Source: Otatea glauca
Taxonomy: Eukaryota; Streptophyta; Magnoliopsida; Poales; Poaceae
DNA: 64,000 nt
Reading direction: 5' to 3'
Assembly: GCA_036346275.1 (NCBI GenBank)
Contig: CM070722.1
Span: 28,171,336-28,235,335, forward strand
Shown here in pieces: positions 11,346 through 21,477 of this stretch. How positions within the stretch are numbered: the first letter of the stretch is position 1; every line of letters begins with the position of its first letter. The notes beneath the pieces were generated by a model that saw nothing but the letters and a program-made list of their open reading frames with translations, searched no databases and was not told the origin of the DNA. A program made the translations under genes and the position numbers.

Positions 11346-12883
11346 CCGGTGAGTTATTTAATGCATTCATGGTTATGTGGAGGCCGCCTTCTATGGCTTT
11401 TCTAGCGCTTATTTTGCCTCTACTTGTTCATGAGAAATCGATAGATGATGGGTACTGTAAAGCTGTACTCGATTAGGATGTTACAGACAAATCTGTCATG
11501 TAGAATGACATCTAATTAAGTATGCAGGTACTTCAACGGTTAGAATTCTAACTAATGGTAACTTTCATGAAGTGAAGAAACTAGGTCAATAGTTAACCCC
11601 AAATTATATACCCACGATAGAATAAAACAAGAGATCAATGATGTTCAAACTTTGAGAGCTTTATCGCAATAATTGAAAAGAAAACCATAAAAAGGAAACA
11701 AGTCAAATCGAATTACTTTTGATGTGAGTGTGGAGCCGCTTATGCCGATAAAATTTGCTCCAACTTATTGCAAGTGCCTTTGCCAAGAGTGTTTTCCTGT
11801 TCCGGAGGCCCAAAAGCAAAACACCTTTGCGAGTGAAAAGGATCCATATGAAGTTATATCGTAAATTCACTAAGCCAATTCAAGTATGCAAATTTCCTAT
11901 AAGATTAATATGAAAAGGTACAAGAATTAATAGGACATCCAAATTTATATATTTAGATAGTTAACTCAAACAACAATTTGCCTAAGAACCGTAAGATTAC
12001 AGGAATGATGTTTTCAATTGCAAAATCTCCACATTTAGTTTATCTATTTAACTTGAAAGGTAAAATGTATTTCTGATGATGTTTATGAAATTTTCTATGC
12101 TTTCATCATCAATTTCTTCATAAGCACTAGCCCTAAGCACAATTAGTGAATAAATATGCAATAATGTATGACAACTTGATAACAATTTACTGCTCCACAG
12201 GATTTTAACAGATTTAATTTTTAACATATCAAGAGTAGGTTCAATTTTCAAGATAGAATCAACTAGTTAAAGGCTATACGCCTATAATATATGCAACCAG
12301 AAAAACCATGTTAGCAATTTTGATATGGTTCATGAGATAGAGGGAATAATTTAGGATCATTTCGAAAGATGCAAGCATTTCTTGCAATCTCATTTTTCTC
12401 TACTATATCTAACTTTATTGTAGCAATCACTTTATTCTACAAAATAAGGTGAACATATGCGATAATGTAAGCACCAAGTAAATTACAAAACCTTAGTTTT
12501 ACAAGCTAGATTTTATGAACAAGTAGAGGCAAAATTTGCGAAAGATTTTGGCGGGATTTAGATATGCATTAATGTACTCTATAGTTGAAATTTCTGCTTG
12601 TAGCAAGACATGTTATGATATAATTTACATGTTTCATTTATGTCAAAGTAGCAATCAACAGACATTGATATCCCAAAGTAGCAATCAACAGACATGTTTC
12701 ATGCATTAATGTACTCTATAGTTGAAATTTCTGCTTGTAGCAAAGTATGTTTTGATGCCTTTTTCAATATTTTGTCATATGTGCTTCTGTACTCGTCATA
12801 CTATTATGCAACTTTAGACTCTGTTAATTGAGATAGCTATTTCAATTATAATTGCATATTATTTTCCTTTCCATCTCAAAGAT
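11346..12883. other. AT-rich spacer in the CACTA element with a 20-bp inverted repeat
   Basis: No gene seen. TTTTGCCTCTACTTGTTCAT (11412-11431) recurs inverted at 12515-12534, which could mark ends of an old nested element, though I cannot find a clean target duplication. A short direct duplication lies downstream: ATGTACTCTATAGTTGAAAT occurs near 12572 and near 12709, and GTAGCAATCAACAGACAT occurs near 12647 and near 12678. Confidence 0.5.
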
Positions 12884-13234
12884 ATGTTAGAGTTTAGGTT
12901 ATGTAACCTCGTCTCCTGCTCGAGAGTGCTTATTTATAAATATGCCGGAATGACATATTTATAAGCAAGCGATCTCGAATTGTCCACGATTTTGGATAGT
13001 TCAAGGATATGTGGTTGAGCAAGTTCGACTGTTGTACAACTCACGAGTAGGTTTCGTAGTGTCTCCGGTGTTCTCCGGATACACACCCTCTCGACAGTTG
13101 TCGAGACGGTATCCGGAGAACAGCGGGAGATGTTGCCAAATTTTCTCTCGAGTTGTACAACGGCTCGAGAACTTGTCCGCACATATCCTCGAATGGGATT
13201 AGGACCAAACCTATTTAGAGATTTGGAGTTATCG
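12884..13234 (+). promoter_or_regulatory. Putative promoter/leader segment of the TNPA-type gene (copy 2)
   Basis: Homologous to 5252-5622 over its length. It starts with TTAGAGTTTAGG and has TATA-like TTTATAAATA at about 12933-12942. An imperfect inverted repeat follows, centred near 13097, with a GTTCTCCGGATAC / GTATCCGGAGAAC stem and TTGTACAAC motifs on both arms. It ends with GGGATTAGGACCAAACCTAT as in copy 1. It lies about 200 bp upstream of the second gene's ATG. Similar position relative to both genes supports shared regulation, by inference only. Confidence 0.55.
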
Positions 13235-13442
13235 TCAGACGATTTAGTTGGTCAACATATAGACTTTTCTTGAAGATCATTCGCTCATCTGTTACTCTAC
13301 TGCAATATGCTAGAACAATGACATGCTATGAATTATCCATTGACCTATTGCTTCGGATGATTTATTGTGAAGTTCACATAATAGCTACGAATTGCTTTCT
13401 CTCATGTCAAATATTTGTCCATGTTAGATAGGAAAACTCAAA

Positions 13443-16400
13443 ATGTTGCAATTAGAGAGCATCGGCTCATCACGAGAAAGAGTAGAAGGTGCTCCTGAGG
13501 GGCGCAGCCAACTTCCAAGTGTCGAGCCGAGCCAAGTTCGAAATGTCGAGGGGCCGAGTAAGGTGAGGAAGGCCCGAGGACCGAGCAAAGGGGCCACAGG
13601 GAGAACGCCGCAAATTCTCCACTTCAATGCGATGGGCGTTTGCACGGGTCCTCCCAAGTGTAAGGGGCGATACCGCTCATTCCTCGGGCAACTTGTCAGG
13701 GAGAGAGTTCCCATAACGGTTAAGGATTGGAGAAAGGAGGTCAGCGTCGAGCAGAAGAACTGGCTGTGGGACGAGGTTAAGGGAAAATGGATTATAGAAG
13801 AGGAGGATGAAAACAATGCCAGGCGGTATGCCTTGAAGAGGATGGGTGTGGCTCTGAGGCACTTCAGGGTCTACATGCACAGTGAGTACGTGCTGAAAGG
13901 CCGTACACCATTCGAGAGGTATCTGTTCGTGACTCCCGATGTTTGGGAGGAGTTCACGAGGATCAAGAGTACGACCGAGGCAGAGGAGCTGAGACAGAAG
14001 AACGTTGCTACCCAGAGATCGAACACGCATGCGCACCACCTCTGTTCAGCGCTACGAAGGGAAGAAAGGAATGGGCACGACTAGCCGAGGAGTGCGCTAA
14101 CTCCGGACAATGATGCCTTACTCGCACATATGTGAGGAGCGGGCACGTGACTGGGTATTAGCGAGGACAAAGAAAACCGCGGACGGGCAGCTGGTAGTAC
14201 CAAACCCCACTACCGCGCAAGTCGTCTCCACCATCGTAAGATATCAAACTTACTACATTGCAGAGACCATTCCTATCGTATTTGGATCTAATTGTACTCG
14301 CTTCTTGCAGGAGGAGGTAAGCCAGAGGAAAGAGTAGGGGACCTTTCTTAGCCAAGGGTCAAATGACATCCTATCCTCTGTGATCGGGAAGCCCGACCAT
14401 AAGGGCTGGGTGCTTGCCGCAGGGTCGGGGCATACGAAGAAGTCCTACTTCCAAGATGCTGCTACGAGTACCAGATCAAGAACATGGGAGGCACGTGCGG
14501 AGCGCCTAAAGGATACGCTTAGGGAGCAGCTGAGGGAGGAGATCTCGGAGGAGATGAGGGTGCAGATGATGGCACGTGAGGAGGAGATGAGGGTGGAGAT
14601 GATGGCACGTGAGGTGCGCCTAAGGGCCGAGATGATGGCGATGATCTCCCAGTCGAGCCGATGCCCCGCCATCGTAGAAACCTGTGTTCCCACCAAGTAG
14701 CCGTGGTTCCAAAATGATAAGTCCAAATTCCCACCAAGGTAATAATTAATTTTGCCTAACTTAATGGTGCGAGGTAACTCTTCATATGTTTTCTCTCAAG
14801 TTGCGCACTTTTTGCGCGCCTACCAAGTGCCACCACCTCGACGGAAGACGGATTTCTGTTGAGGTTGCACGCGCGGGTTGCATTTCCATGCAAGGAGACC
14901 GACACGGTGCATGGTTAGCTTTTGGGAAGGGCTACATGAGGGTCCAGTGGACTACGCCCAAGCCTTCTTATCACATGTGCTCGAGTTCCCCAACGAAGAC
15001 ATCACCACTCTCGGGCTAGCGGATGTCGCTCATCAAGTGGCCCATGACAGCGCCGATCGGTCAAGGTAAACATCCTCACGCCTTCTCGTACCATTCCAGT
15101 AGTATTGCAACAAGTTACTTAATTGTGCGCGTGCTTTGTAGGTTCCTACCGTACCTGCGCCTGCTCCCACGACCGTGATGAGCCCTGCACAAAGTACAGA
15201 GCTGGTGCATAAAAGGACTAGCACGACAACCACAGAACCACTGGAGGCCTATGCTAAAAAGGCTAGGCTCACAAAGGCCACAGCGCCGCCTCAGGTACAT
15301 GAAAATCCCACTGCCCCGGCCACAGAGAAGCCTTATGAATTTAAGGCCTACGTACATGGAAAGCCCTTTCTGCCTCCCAGCAAATTGAATGCTCTAGGCA
15401 TATGGACTCGACAGCTCCATGGATGGTACGTTGACAAAGCGAAAGAGAGCGAGCGTATCGACTTCAATGTTAGATACAGAAAGGGACATTTCCACCGCAA
15501 GGAGGATGGGACATTCCCAGTTAGTTTTGAGGATCTGTTCCGTCTGTACCAACTGATAGCCATCAATATTTCTACTGTACGATCCTGGACGCTGTGAGTA
15601 TCGCACCACGTTGCACGACCTTATGACTTCCATAGGATTTTGCATTACGCTTTTTAACATTCAATGCGAGTTGCAGGGCGATGAGGCAGCGAGTCGTGAC
15701 GAATCGACTTCTAGTTGGGTTCGTCGACCCTGAGCTTGTGTCCGCGACGATGGCTAGGCTTCAACCGGAATGGGTTGCCTCCTACATCAAGAGGGCATTG
15801 CAAGCTGAGTCCAAGAAGGACTTCATTCTACTCCCGTACCACGAGGAGTAAGTGGTATTTCACTGTTCAATTACTTCTACGCACTGAAACCGTATGTGAA
15901 CTTATTTTCTTCGCTACATACCATTTAATAAGCAACCACTGGGTTCTACTCGTGCTCCGTCCGAGTGACAACAAAGTGTACACTTTTAATTCGGTTGATA
16001 AGAGACCGATGGCCTACGCGATCAAGCCTCCTTTGGAGCAGTAAGTGCACCACTCTTATCTAACATTTTCGTAGATTTAACTACATTCATTATTTTTTAC
16101 TCAACGCGCTCTCTAATGTATATAGGGGTTTCAAGGAATACGTCGAGCGGGAGGGACACACGACGACAAAAGGGCTCCAAGTCGAGTATGTCCGCTTCAT
16201 GGTACAAGTGGCTATCATATATAAGATTTAGATTTTCTAACATATTTTCTTCGCCTCTTAATTTATTTTTCTTTCTTCACAGTGTCATCAACAGGCAGCG
16301 ATGACCGTGTGGTTTGTATGTCATGCAACACATGGTGATCTTGATTGCCGCTCGCACCGCTTCCTAAGGTAGTACATGCATTATTATACAATTAGTCTTT

Positions 16401-16540
16401 CACATAGCAATTTGAAAACTTAAATTAGAGCACTCATTTCTATTTTGCAGCATACCAATATCCCCCAGAAGAGTATAGACAACACTGCACTCAACAAGAT
16501 ACGAGACCACTTATGCTAGTGGTACTGGATAGAATGCTTG
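13443..16540 (+). pseudogene. Degenerate TNPA-type protein with C-terminal Ulp1-like region
   Basis: The first exon (13443-14084) has an N-terminal low-complexity stretch, then a Transposase_24-type region with WRKEVSVEQKNWLWDEVKG, RYALKRMGVALRHFRVYM and RTPFERYLF. After frame changes the region continues with RARDWVLARTKKTADGQLV (14110-14337) and a Glu/Arg-rich coiled-coil-like tail to 14700. Later exons include 15175-15597 (then GTGAGT, acceptor TTGCAG at 15671-15676), 15677 to about 15847 (SKKDFILLPY), 15933 to about 16040 with NHWVLLVLRPS (His region of a C48 peptidase fold), and a CGLYVMQHM segment at 16308 that could hold the catalytic Cys. TNPA-class proteins bind subterminal repeats; Ulp1 domains cleave SUMO-like proteins in other contexts. 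Stops and frame changes make it non-functional as assembled. Confidence 0.75.
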
Positions 16541-16814
16541 TCGGAGGACGAACGGTTTAGAGATCCCGAAAGCTCCTACTAGACCAGATGTGAACAATAT
16601 TACATATCTGAATGTGATTGCATGTGTACGGTTAAGCATGTTTACATTCTATTTTGTTAACGAATGTGATATGTGTTTGTTGTAACATAGTGTTCATGTT
16701 CTTTGAATGTGATATGTTGTCTGTAATTTCTGTGTGAATGTGATATGTGCATATTGTGTGGAATATGTGTCGATTGGAAGGTGAATTAGAAAATAGCACA
16801 GCACATCCCTTCAT

Positions 16815-17331
16815 CTCTGTCGGTTCTCACAAGAAAATGATAGAGATGTGATGCTCATCTGTATCGGTTCTTTATAAGAAGCGATAGGGATGATAGACTC
16901 ATCTCTATCGGTTCTTTGTCAGAAGCGATAGAGATGATTCTATCATCTCTATCGGTTCTTTTTAAGAAGCGATAGAGATATGACGGTCATCTCTATCGGT
17001 TCTTTGTAAGAAGCGATAGAGATGATTCGATCATCTCTATCGGTTCTTTTTAAGAAGCGATAGAGATGAAGAAGTCATCTCTATCGGTTCTTTGTAAGAA
17101 CCGATAGAGATGACTTCTTCATCTCTATCGCTTAAAAGAACCGATAGAGATGATCGAATCATCTCTATCGCTTCTTACAAAGAACCGATAGAGATGACCG
17201 CCATATCTCTATCCAGCAGAACCGATCAGTAATAATGTCGCCTCATCTCTGTCTCATGACTTTGTGTCGCCACCAGAACCGACTGTGATGATAAAAAAGA
17301 ACCGATTGTGATGTATATTTGTGTAGTAGTG
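16815..17331. repeat. CACTA right subterminal repeat array
   Basis: Repeated CATCTCTATCGGTTCTTT and its complement AAGAAGCGATAGAGATGA, mostly arranged head to head as hairpins. The array is highly regular between about 16855 and 17200. The last ~60 bp return to the left-end style (GAACCGATTGTGATG). Predominant sequence differs from the left array by CATCTC for CATCAC. Confidence 0.9.
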
Positions 17332-17405
17332 ACTAGTTCTACGCGTTGGTGCAGAATAGTGTCACCGTGTATATATATGCACATATATACAGGAAGTCGA
17401 AATGG

Positions 17406-18176
17406 GGCACCATGATTTCAAATGAGCAAATTCAAGCCATATTCAAGTACATTTTTCAAAATTTTTAGTTTTAGGGTATATACCTATCTATAATAATTCA
17501 ATTGAAACACATACCTTTGAAAAAATATACTCGAATTCAAAGATTTTGAACGAGTTTGGATCATATGCTTTGCTGATTTATATATATAATCAGCACATAC
17601 CAACAACCAAACTTTTATCAAAAAGGGAAACTCTAGTTTTAATGTCAATTCAAACTTGTTTGAACTAGTTAGTAAACTGGTTAAACTCAGCATCCTAAAA
17701 ATTTCAAAAAATATCGCATGAAAATATATAAGGGAAATACTTGTTTTGGATCATGGTGCCCTAGGTAATTGTACTATATATACATACATATATACATATA
17801 TATACATGTATATACAGTACAATTACCTAGGGCACTATGGTGTCTAAGCACCATAATCCAAAACAAGTATTTTCCCTATGTTTTTTATTGCAATTTTTTT
17901 TTGAAATTGAGTATGTTGAGTTTAACCAGTTTACTAACTAGTTCAAATAAGTTTGAACTTCAATTCAAATTATAGCTTCCTTTTTTATGATAGTTTGATT
18001 GTACGTATGTGCTGATTTTATATATAAATCAGCAAAGCATGTGATTGAAATTAGTTCAAATCTTTCAATTCGGGTATATTTTTTCAAAGATATGTGTTTC
18101 ATTTGAAATGTTATAGATGAATATATACCCTAAAACCGAAATTTTTTAAAAAATATACTCGAAATTTATTTGAATT
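17406..18176. repeat. Two MITE copies in inverted orientation forming a long inverted repeat
   Basis: Copy 1 (17406-17760) begins GGGCACCATGATTTCAAATG and ends GGATCATGGTGCCC, so it has its own terminal inverted repeat GGGCACCATGAT. Copy 2 (about 17834-18176) is its reverse complement. The spacer is AT-rich (about 17775-17815) and bordered on both sides by an inverted CCTAGGTAATTGTAC. Transcription through it could give a hairpin with ~350-base arms. Copy 2 is cut short at the hexamer microsatellite. No gene. Confidence 0.8.
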
Positions 18177-18186
18177 CACGTATTTA

Positions 18187-18345
<159 letters not shown>

Positions 18346-18555
18346 GACGTCGGCATGGGCACCATGATTTCAAATGCGCGAATTCAAGCCATAATTTGAT
18401 ATATTTTTTTGAAAAATTTAGTTTTAGGGTATATACTCATCTATAACAATTCAAATGAAACACATACATTTGAAAAATAATATACTCGAATTCAAAGATT
18501 TTGAACGAATTTAGATCACATGCTTTGTTGATTTATATATAAAATGAACACATAC

Positions 18556-19483
18556 TGTCGGGGTTTCGTGTCACCGGCAAGTAAATTTGTAAGTCTAAGG
18601 GGCCGCGCGCTCCCTCTCCTTGAATGGTTAGACCTAAAGGCGCAGGATGTATACTGGTTCGGGCTAAATGTCTCTACTCCAGTTCGTGTGGTGTTTATCG
18701 TATTGCTTTAGGTGCGTAAGATCGCATGTTGTTTACAAGCGAGTCGAGAGCTCGAACACGAGAGCCTACGCTATCTATTCGTAAAGGCCAAAAGGAGGGA
18801 GCCTGAGAGACCGTCCAATGGAGCGTAAGAGAATTTGAGCCCTGTCCTAGAAGACCCTGCCTCCCTTTTATAGTCGGAGGGGGCAGGCTACATGAGAAGT
18901 TGAGAGAGGGAAGGGTGAAGATCTCTATGCTAGCTCTGACCCGTGGTCTCGGTTGTTGTTTGACCCCCTCTTCTGCCCATATCGGGTTGGTGGGCTCATC
19001 GAGTAGATCAGTTTGCTGCTTCATTGGGAAACAGCGCACCTGCCTTTTGCGGTCCTGACGGGTACTGATGTCATATTGCATCTTTGGTGCTGCCTCGGGA
19101 GGGAGCGTATCTCCGTACTGTACGTGACCGGATGATGAGACTGGAGTCTTGACTTTAGCAGCCTTCGTGCTGTCTTGGGAAGGAGCCACTTGCCCTCGTA
19201 TGGTCACTTCGAGTGGTTGTGTCCGCAGACCACGTGATCGATGGCCGGCGGAGGCCTGACACCTGGACCTTGGCGGTGATCGCCTCAGCTTTGTCGGAGC
19301 CGGTGGGGAGTCCGACCTATGGCGGGGGTCGAACGCCCCGTTAGGTCGAGGAAGTCCTTGGAGCAGCTCGTTAGGTCGGGGTTGAATGTCTTTAGTAGAC
19401 CGGCGAGGTCTTTGGTCGGAGCTGGGCATGGATGACCGTCCACATACTCGGACATTGGGTACCCATTGTATGAGTACTCGTCA
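18556..19483 (-). repeat. 3' LTR of the Tat element (928 bp)
   Basis: In plus orientation it starts TGTCGGGGTTTCGTGTCACC and ends ATGAGTACTCGTCA. It aligns with 38048-38762 plus 41949-42155 with scattered substitutions and small indels (a few percent by eye), indicating an insertion that is not brand new. The ORFs at 18695-19429 and 19285-19632 lie in or across it and are not genes. Confidence 0.95.
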
Positions 19484-19503
19484 GTAGCCCCCGAACCCCC
19501 GAG
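19484..19503 (-). other. Polypurine tract next to the 3' LTR
   Basis: On the minus strand the sequence just upstream of the LTR reads GCTCGGGGGTTCGGGGGCTA, a G-rich purine-dominated tract where plus-strand DNA synthesis is expected to start. Its place adjoining the LTR boundary supports the minus-strand orientation. Confidence 0.7.
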
Positions 19504-19827
19504 CGAGTTCGTTAGATACGGTCGGGGGTTGAGCTTGGTCGTCAAAGCATGGTCGAAGGCGGCGGCCGGATTTGGTCGGCTGAGACGACCGACCTGGTTG
19601 GTTGGCTCCAACCTGATATGCTTTGGGCGCATCCGGCAGCTGCTGAGGGACCTATCGGGGGTACCCCTGCCGCCGGAAGCTTTTTAATTGCTTGGTTGTG
19701 CGTGTCGCACATGGTTTTACACGTCTTGACCATTCATCTTCTCGGTCGCTTCGGGATCTGGCGAAGGGCGCTTCGTTTTCCTGCGCTTGGCATTTATGCG
19801 GAGTCGTTTGATCTTCCTTCCTTTGGG

Positions 19828-20126
19828 TATAAAAGGGTACCACCGCTTGCTTGCATGGTTGCCCCCACCCTAGAATCTTCTTTCTCAATCCTCCAATGGC
19901 TTCGGCGCATCCACAAGTCTTTGGCTTTGATGACGATGTCGAGGTGGTGGAAGAGGATCCCTTAGCCGAACTCTGGGTTGAGCATGACCGGGCGATGGCC
20001 GAGCTCATGGAGGAGGAGGCCGTGGCCCGTGACACCGCCGCCGTCGACATGCTGCTCGGGGTTGTTCCGAAGCTCTTCGTGGTGAGGAGCGCCCTCTTGG
20101 AGGCGATGGTGCGTGCGCGCGGGTAG
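19828..20126 (+). CDS. Small antisense ORF with TATA-like box in the Tat element
   Basis: On the plus strand, antisense to gag-pol, TATAAAAGG lies at about 19828-19836, about 60 bp before an ATG at 19896. The ORF (19896-20126, 76 aa) starts MASAHPQVFGFDDDVEVVEE, is acidic and ends with LLGVVPKLFVVRSALLEAMV. It resembles a class of short proteins annotated from grass retrotransposons, but I do not recognise a domain or function. It is uninterrupted, unlike the rest of the element, though it is short. The start upstream at 19851 is less attractive because the later ATG has the better distance to the TATA-like motif. Confidence 0.4.
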
Positions 20127-20394
20127 CCGTCGGTGCGTCTGCACTGACGCAATCCGAAATTCGTGATATAATACTTGGTGCTGAAATAGCTCCACCATAT
20201 CACGTAACCTTGTATCGTGTAACATTATGTAATGTTTGAGCTTGTCGACTTATAATAAAATTTCCCTTTCTTTTGCGATCTGATTCATATGTATGTCGAC
20301 TTCGCTTTAGATGCTTTCTTAGACCACTCGTGCCCCCGAGGGTCAGCAGTCGATGCGTGATTGTTTTTCTTAAGTACGGGCGCTTCAATGCCTT

Positions 20395-21250
20395 GGTCGG
20401 CGCGGCTGACCGGATGCCTCTCAGGAGGTTCCGGTGTTCGAGCGCTTGTTCAATGTCGTAGCTAGACACGGCCTTGGTCGGCTGTGACGACCAGATGCCT
20501 CTCGGGAGGTTCTGGTGTCCGAGTGCTCGTTTAACGTCGTAGCTGGACGGTGCCTTGGTCGGCTGGGACGACCAGATGCCTCTCGGGAGGTTCTGGTGTT
20601 CGAGTGCTCGTTTAACGTTGTAGCTGGACAGTGCCTTGTCGGCTGGGACGACCAGATGCCTCTCGGGAGGTTCTGGTGTCTGAGTGCTCATTTAACGTCA
20701 TAGCTGGACGGTGCCTTGGTCTACCGGGACGACCGGATGCCTCTTAGGAGGTTCCGTGTCCGAGTGCTCGCTTAACGTCGTAGCTCGACCGCGCCTTGGT
20801 CGGTGGGATGACCAGATGCCTCTCGGAGGTTCCGTGTCCGAGTGCTCGCTTAACGTCGAGCTAGACAAAGGCCTTGGTCGGTACCGGACAACCGGATGCC
20901 TCTCGTGAGGTTCTCGTGTTCGAGTGCTCGCTTAACGTCGTGAGTGGGCGGTGCCTTGGTCGACCGATGACCAGATGCCTCTCGGGAGGTTCCGTGTTCG
21001 AGTGCTCGCTTAACGTCAGAGGCCGGATTGGTGCCTTGGTCGGCTAGGACGACCAGATGCCTCTCGGGAGGTTCTGGTGTCTGAGTGCTCGTTTAACGTC
21101 GTAGCTGGACAGTGGCTCGTTTAACGTCGTAGCTGGACACGACCTTGGTCGGCTGGGACGACTAGATGCCTCTCGGAAGGTTCTGGTGTTCGAGTGCTTG
21201 TTTAATGTCGTAGCTGGACGTTTGCTCGTTTAACATCGTAGCTGGACGGT
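20395..21250. repeat. ~80-bp minisatellite in the Tat element, about 10 copies
   Basis: Copies near 20415, 20492, 20575, 20657, 20738, 20815, 20896, 20974, 21056 and 21167 share GATGCCTCTCGGGAGGTTC, then GAGTGCTCGTTTAACGTCG, then CCTTGGTCGG. Period is roughly 77-83 bp with small length changes. ORFs through it (20200-20908) are repeat artefacts. Confidence 0.9.
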
Positions 21251-21477
21251 GGGCGTCCATCCCAAGTCCTCGTCTGGCGAGGGGAGCTGCGAGAGGAGCG
21301 GCCGCTGTCTATCCCACGTATACGCCCCGTCCGTAGGTGTGGGACCTGGAGGGGGTGAGTGTAACATCCCAAAATTTGAGTTTTGGAATGTTTGAATTCA
21401 AAAATAAACCATTTGCATTTTTTTGAATTAATTCTAGCTTAATTTGAATTTTCCATGAAGGAAAGGATTGAATTTTC

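Larger units (their letters stand above)
4222..17331 (+). mobile_element. Full-length CACTA (En/Spm-type) DNA transposon, 13.1 kb
   Basis: The left terminus is CACTACTACATAATGG (4222) and the right terminus, read on the minus strand, is CACTACTACACAAATATAC (ending at 17331). The 3-bp direct repeat ACT flanks it at 4219-4221 and 17332-17334, as expected for CACTA. Both ends carry dense subterminal repeats. Inside, in order: a segment with TATA-like motif (5252-5622), a TNP2-type transposase (5926-9155), a hairpin array (9690-10885), a GC-rich block (10960-11345), a second copy of the 5252 segment (12884-13234) and a TNPA/Ulp1-type gene (13443-16540). Both genes are broken as assembled, so it looks non-autonomous unless the breaks are sequence errors. 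Confidence 0.95.
1458..17367. mobile_element. Palindromic-end element (copy B), split by the CACTA insertion
   Basis: The left end starts near 1458 (GTGCTATTCT, then a palindrome around TAGAATAGTATATTCTA, then CGGCCAG). The right end is the reverse complement of this pattern. It is split: GGCCAAAGCGTAGAATAACT at 4202-4221, resumed after the CACTA element at 17335 with AGTTCTACGCG and GCAGAATAGTG. Removing the CACTA element and one ACT copy restores a palindrome resembling the intact end at 43598-43640. Both borders abut TA-rich microsatellite DNA. Without the insert the element is about 2.8 kb. It has no gene and the superfamily is unknown; I infer a microsatellite-associated, Micron-like family. 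Confidence 0.6.

Noticed and set aside
19549..20203. ORFs on both strands next to the Tat 3' LTR
   Set aside because: Only the plus-strand frame from 19896 has a TATA-like motif and plausible composition; others run through LTR or repeat sequence.
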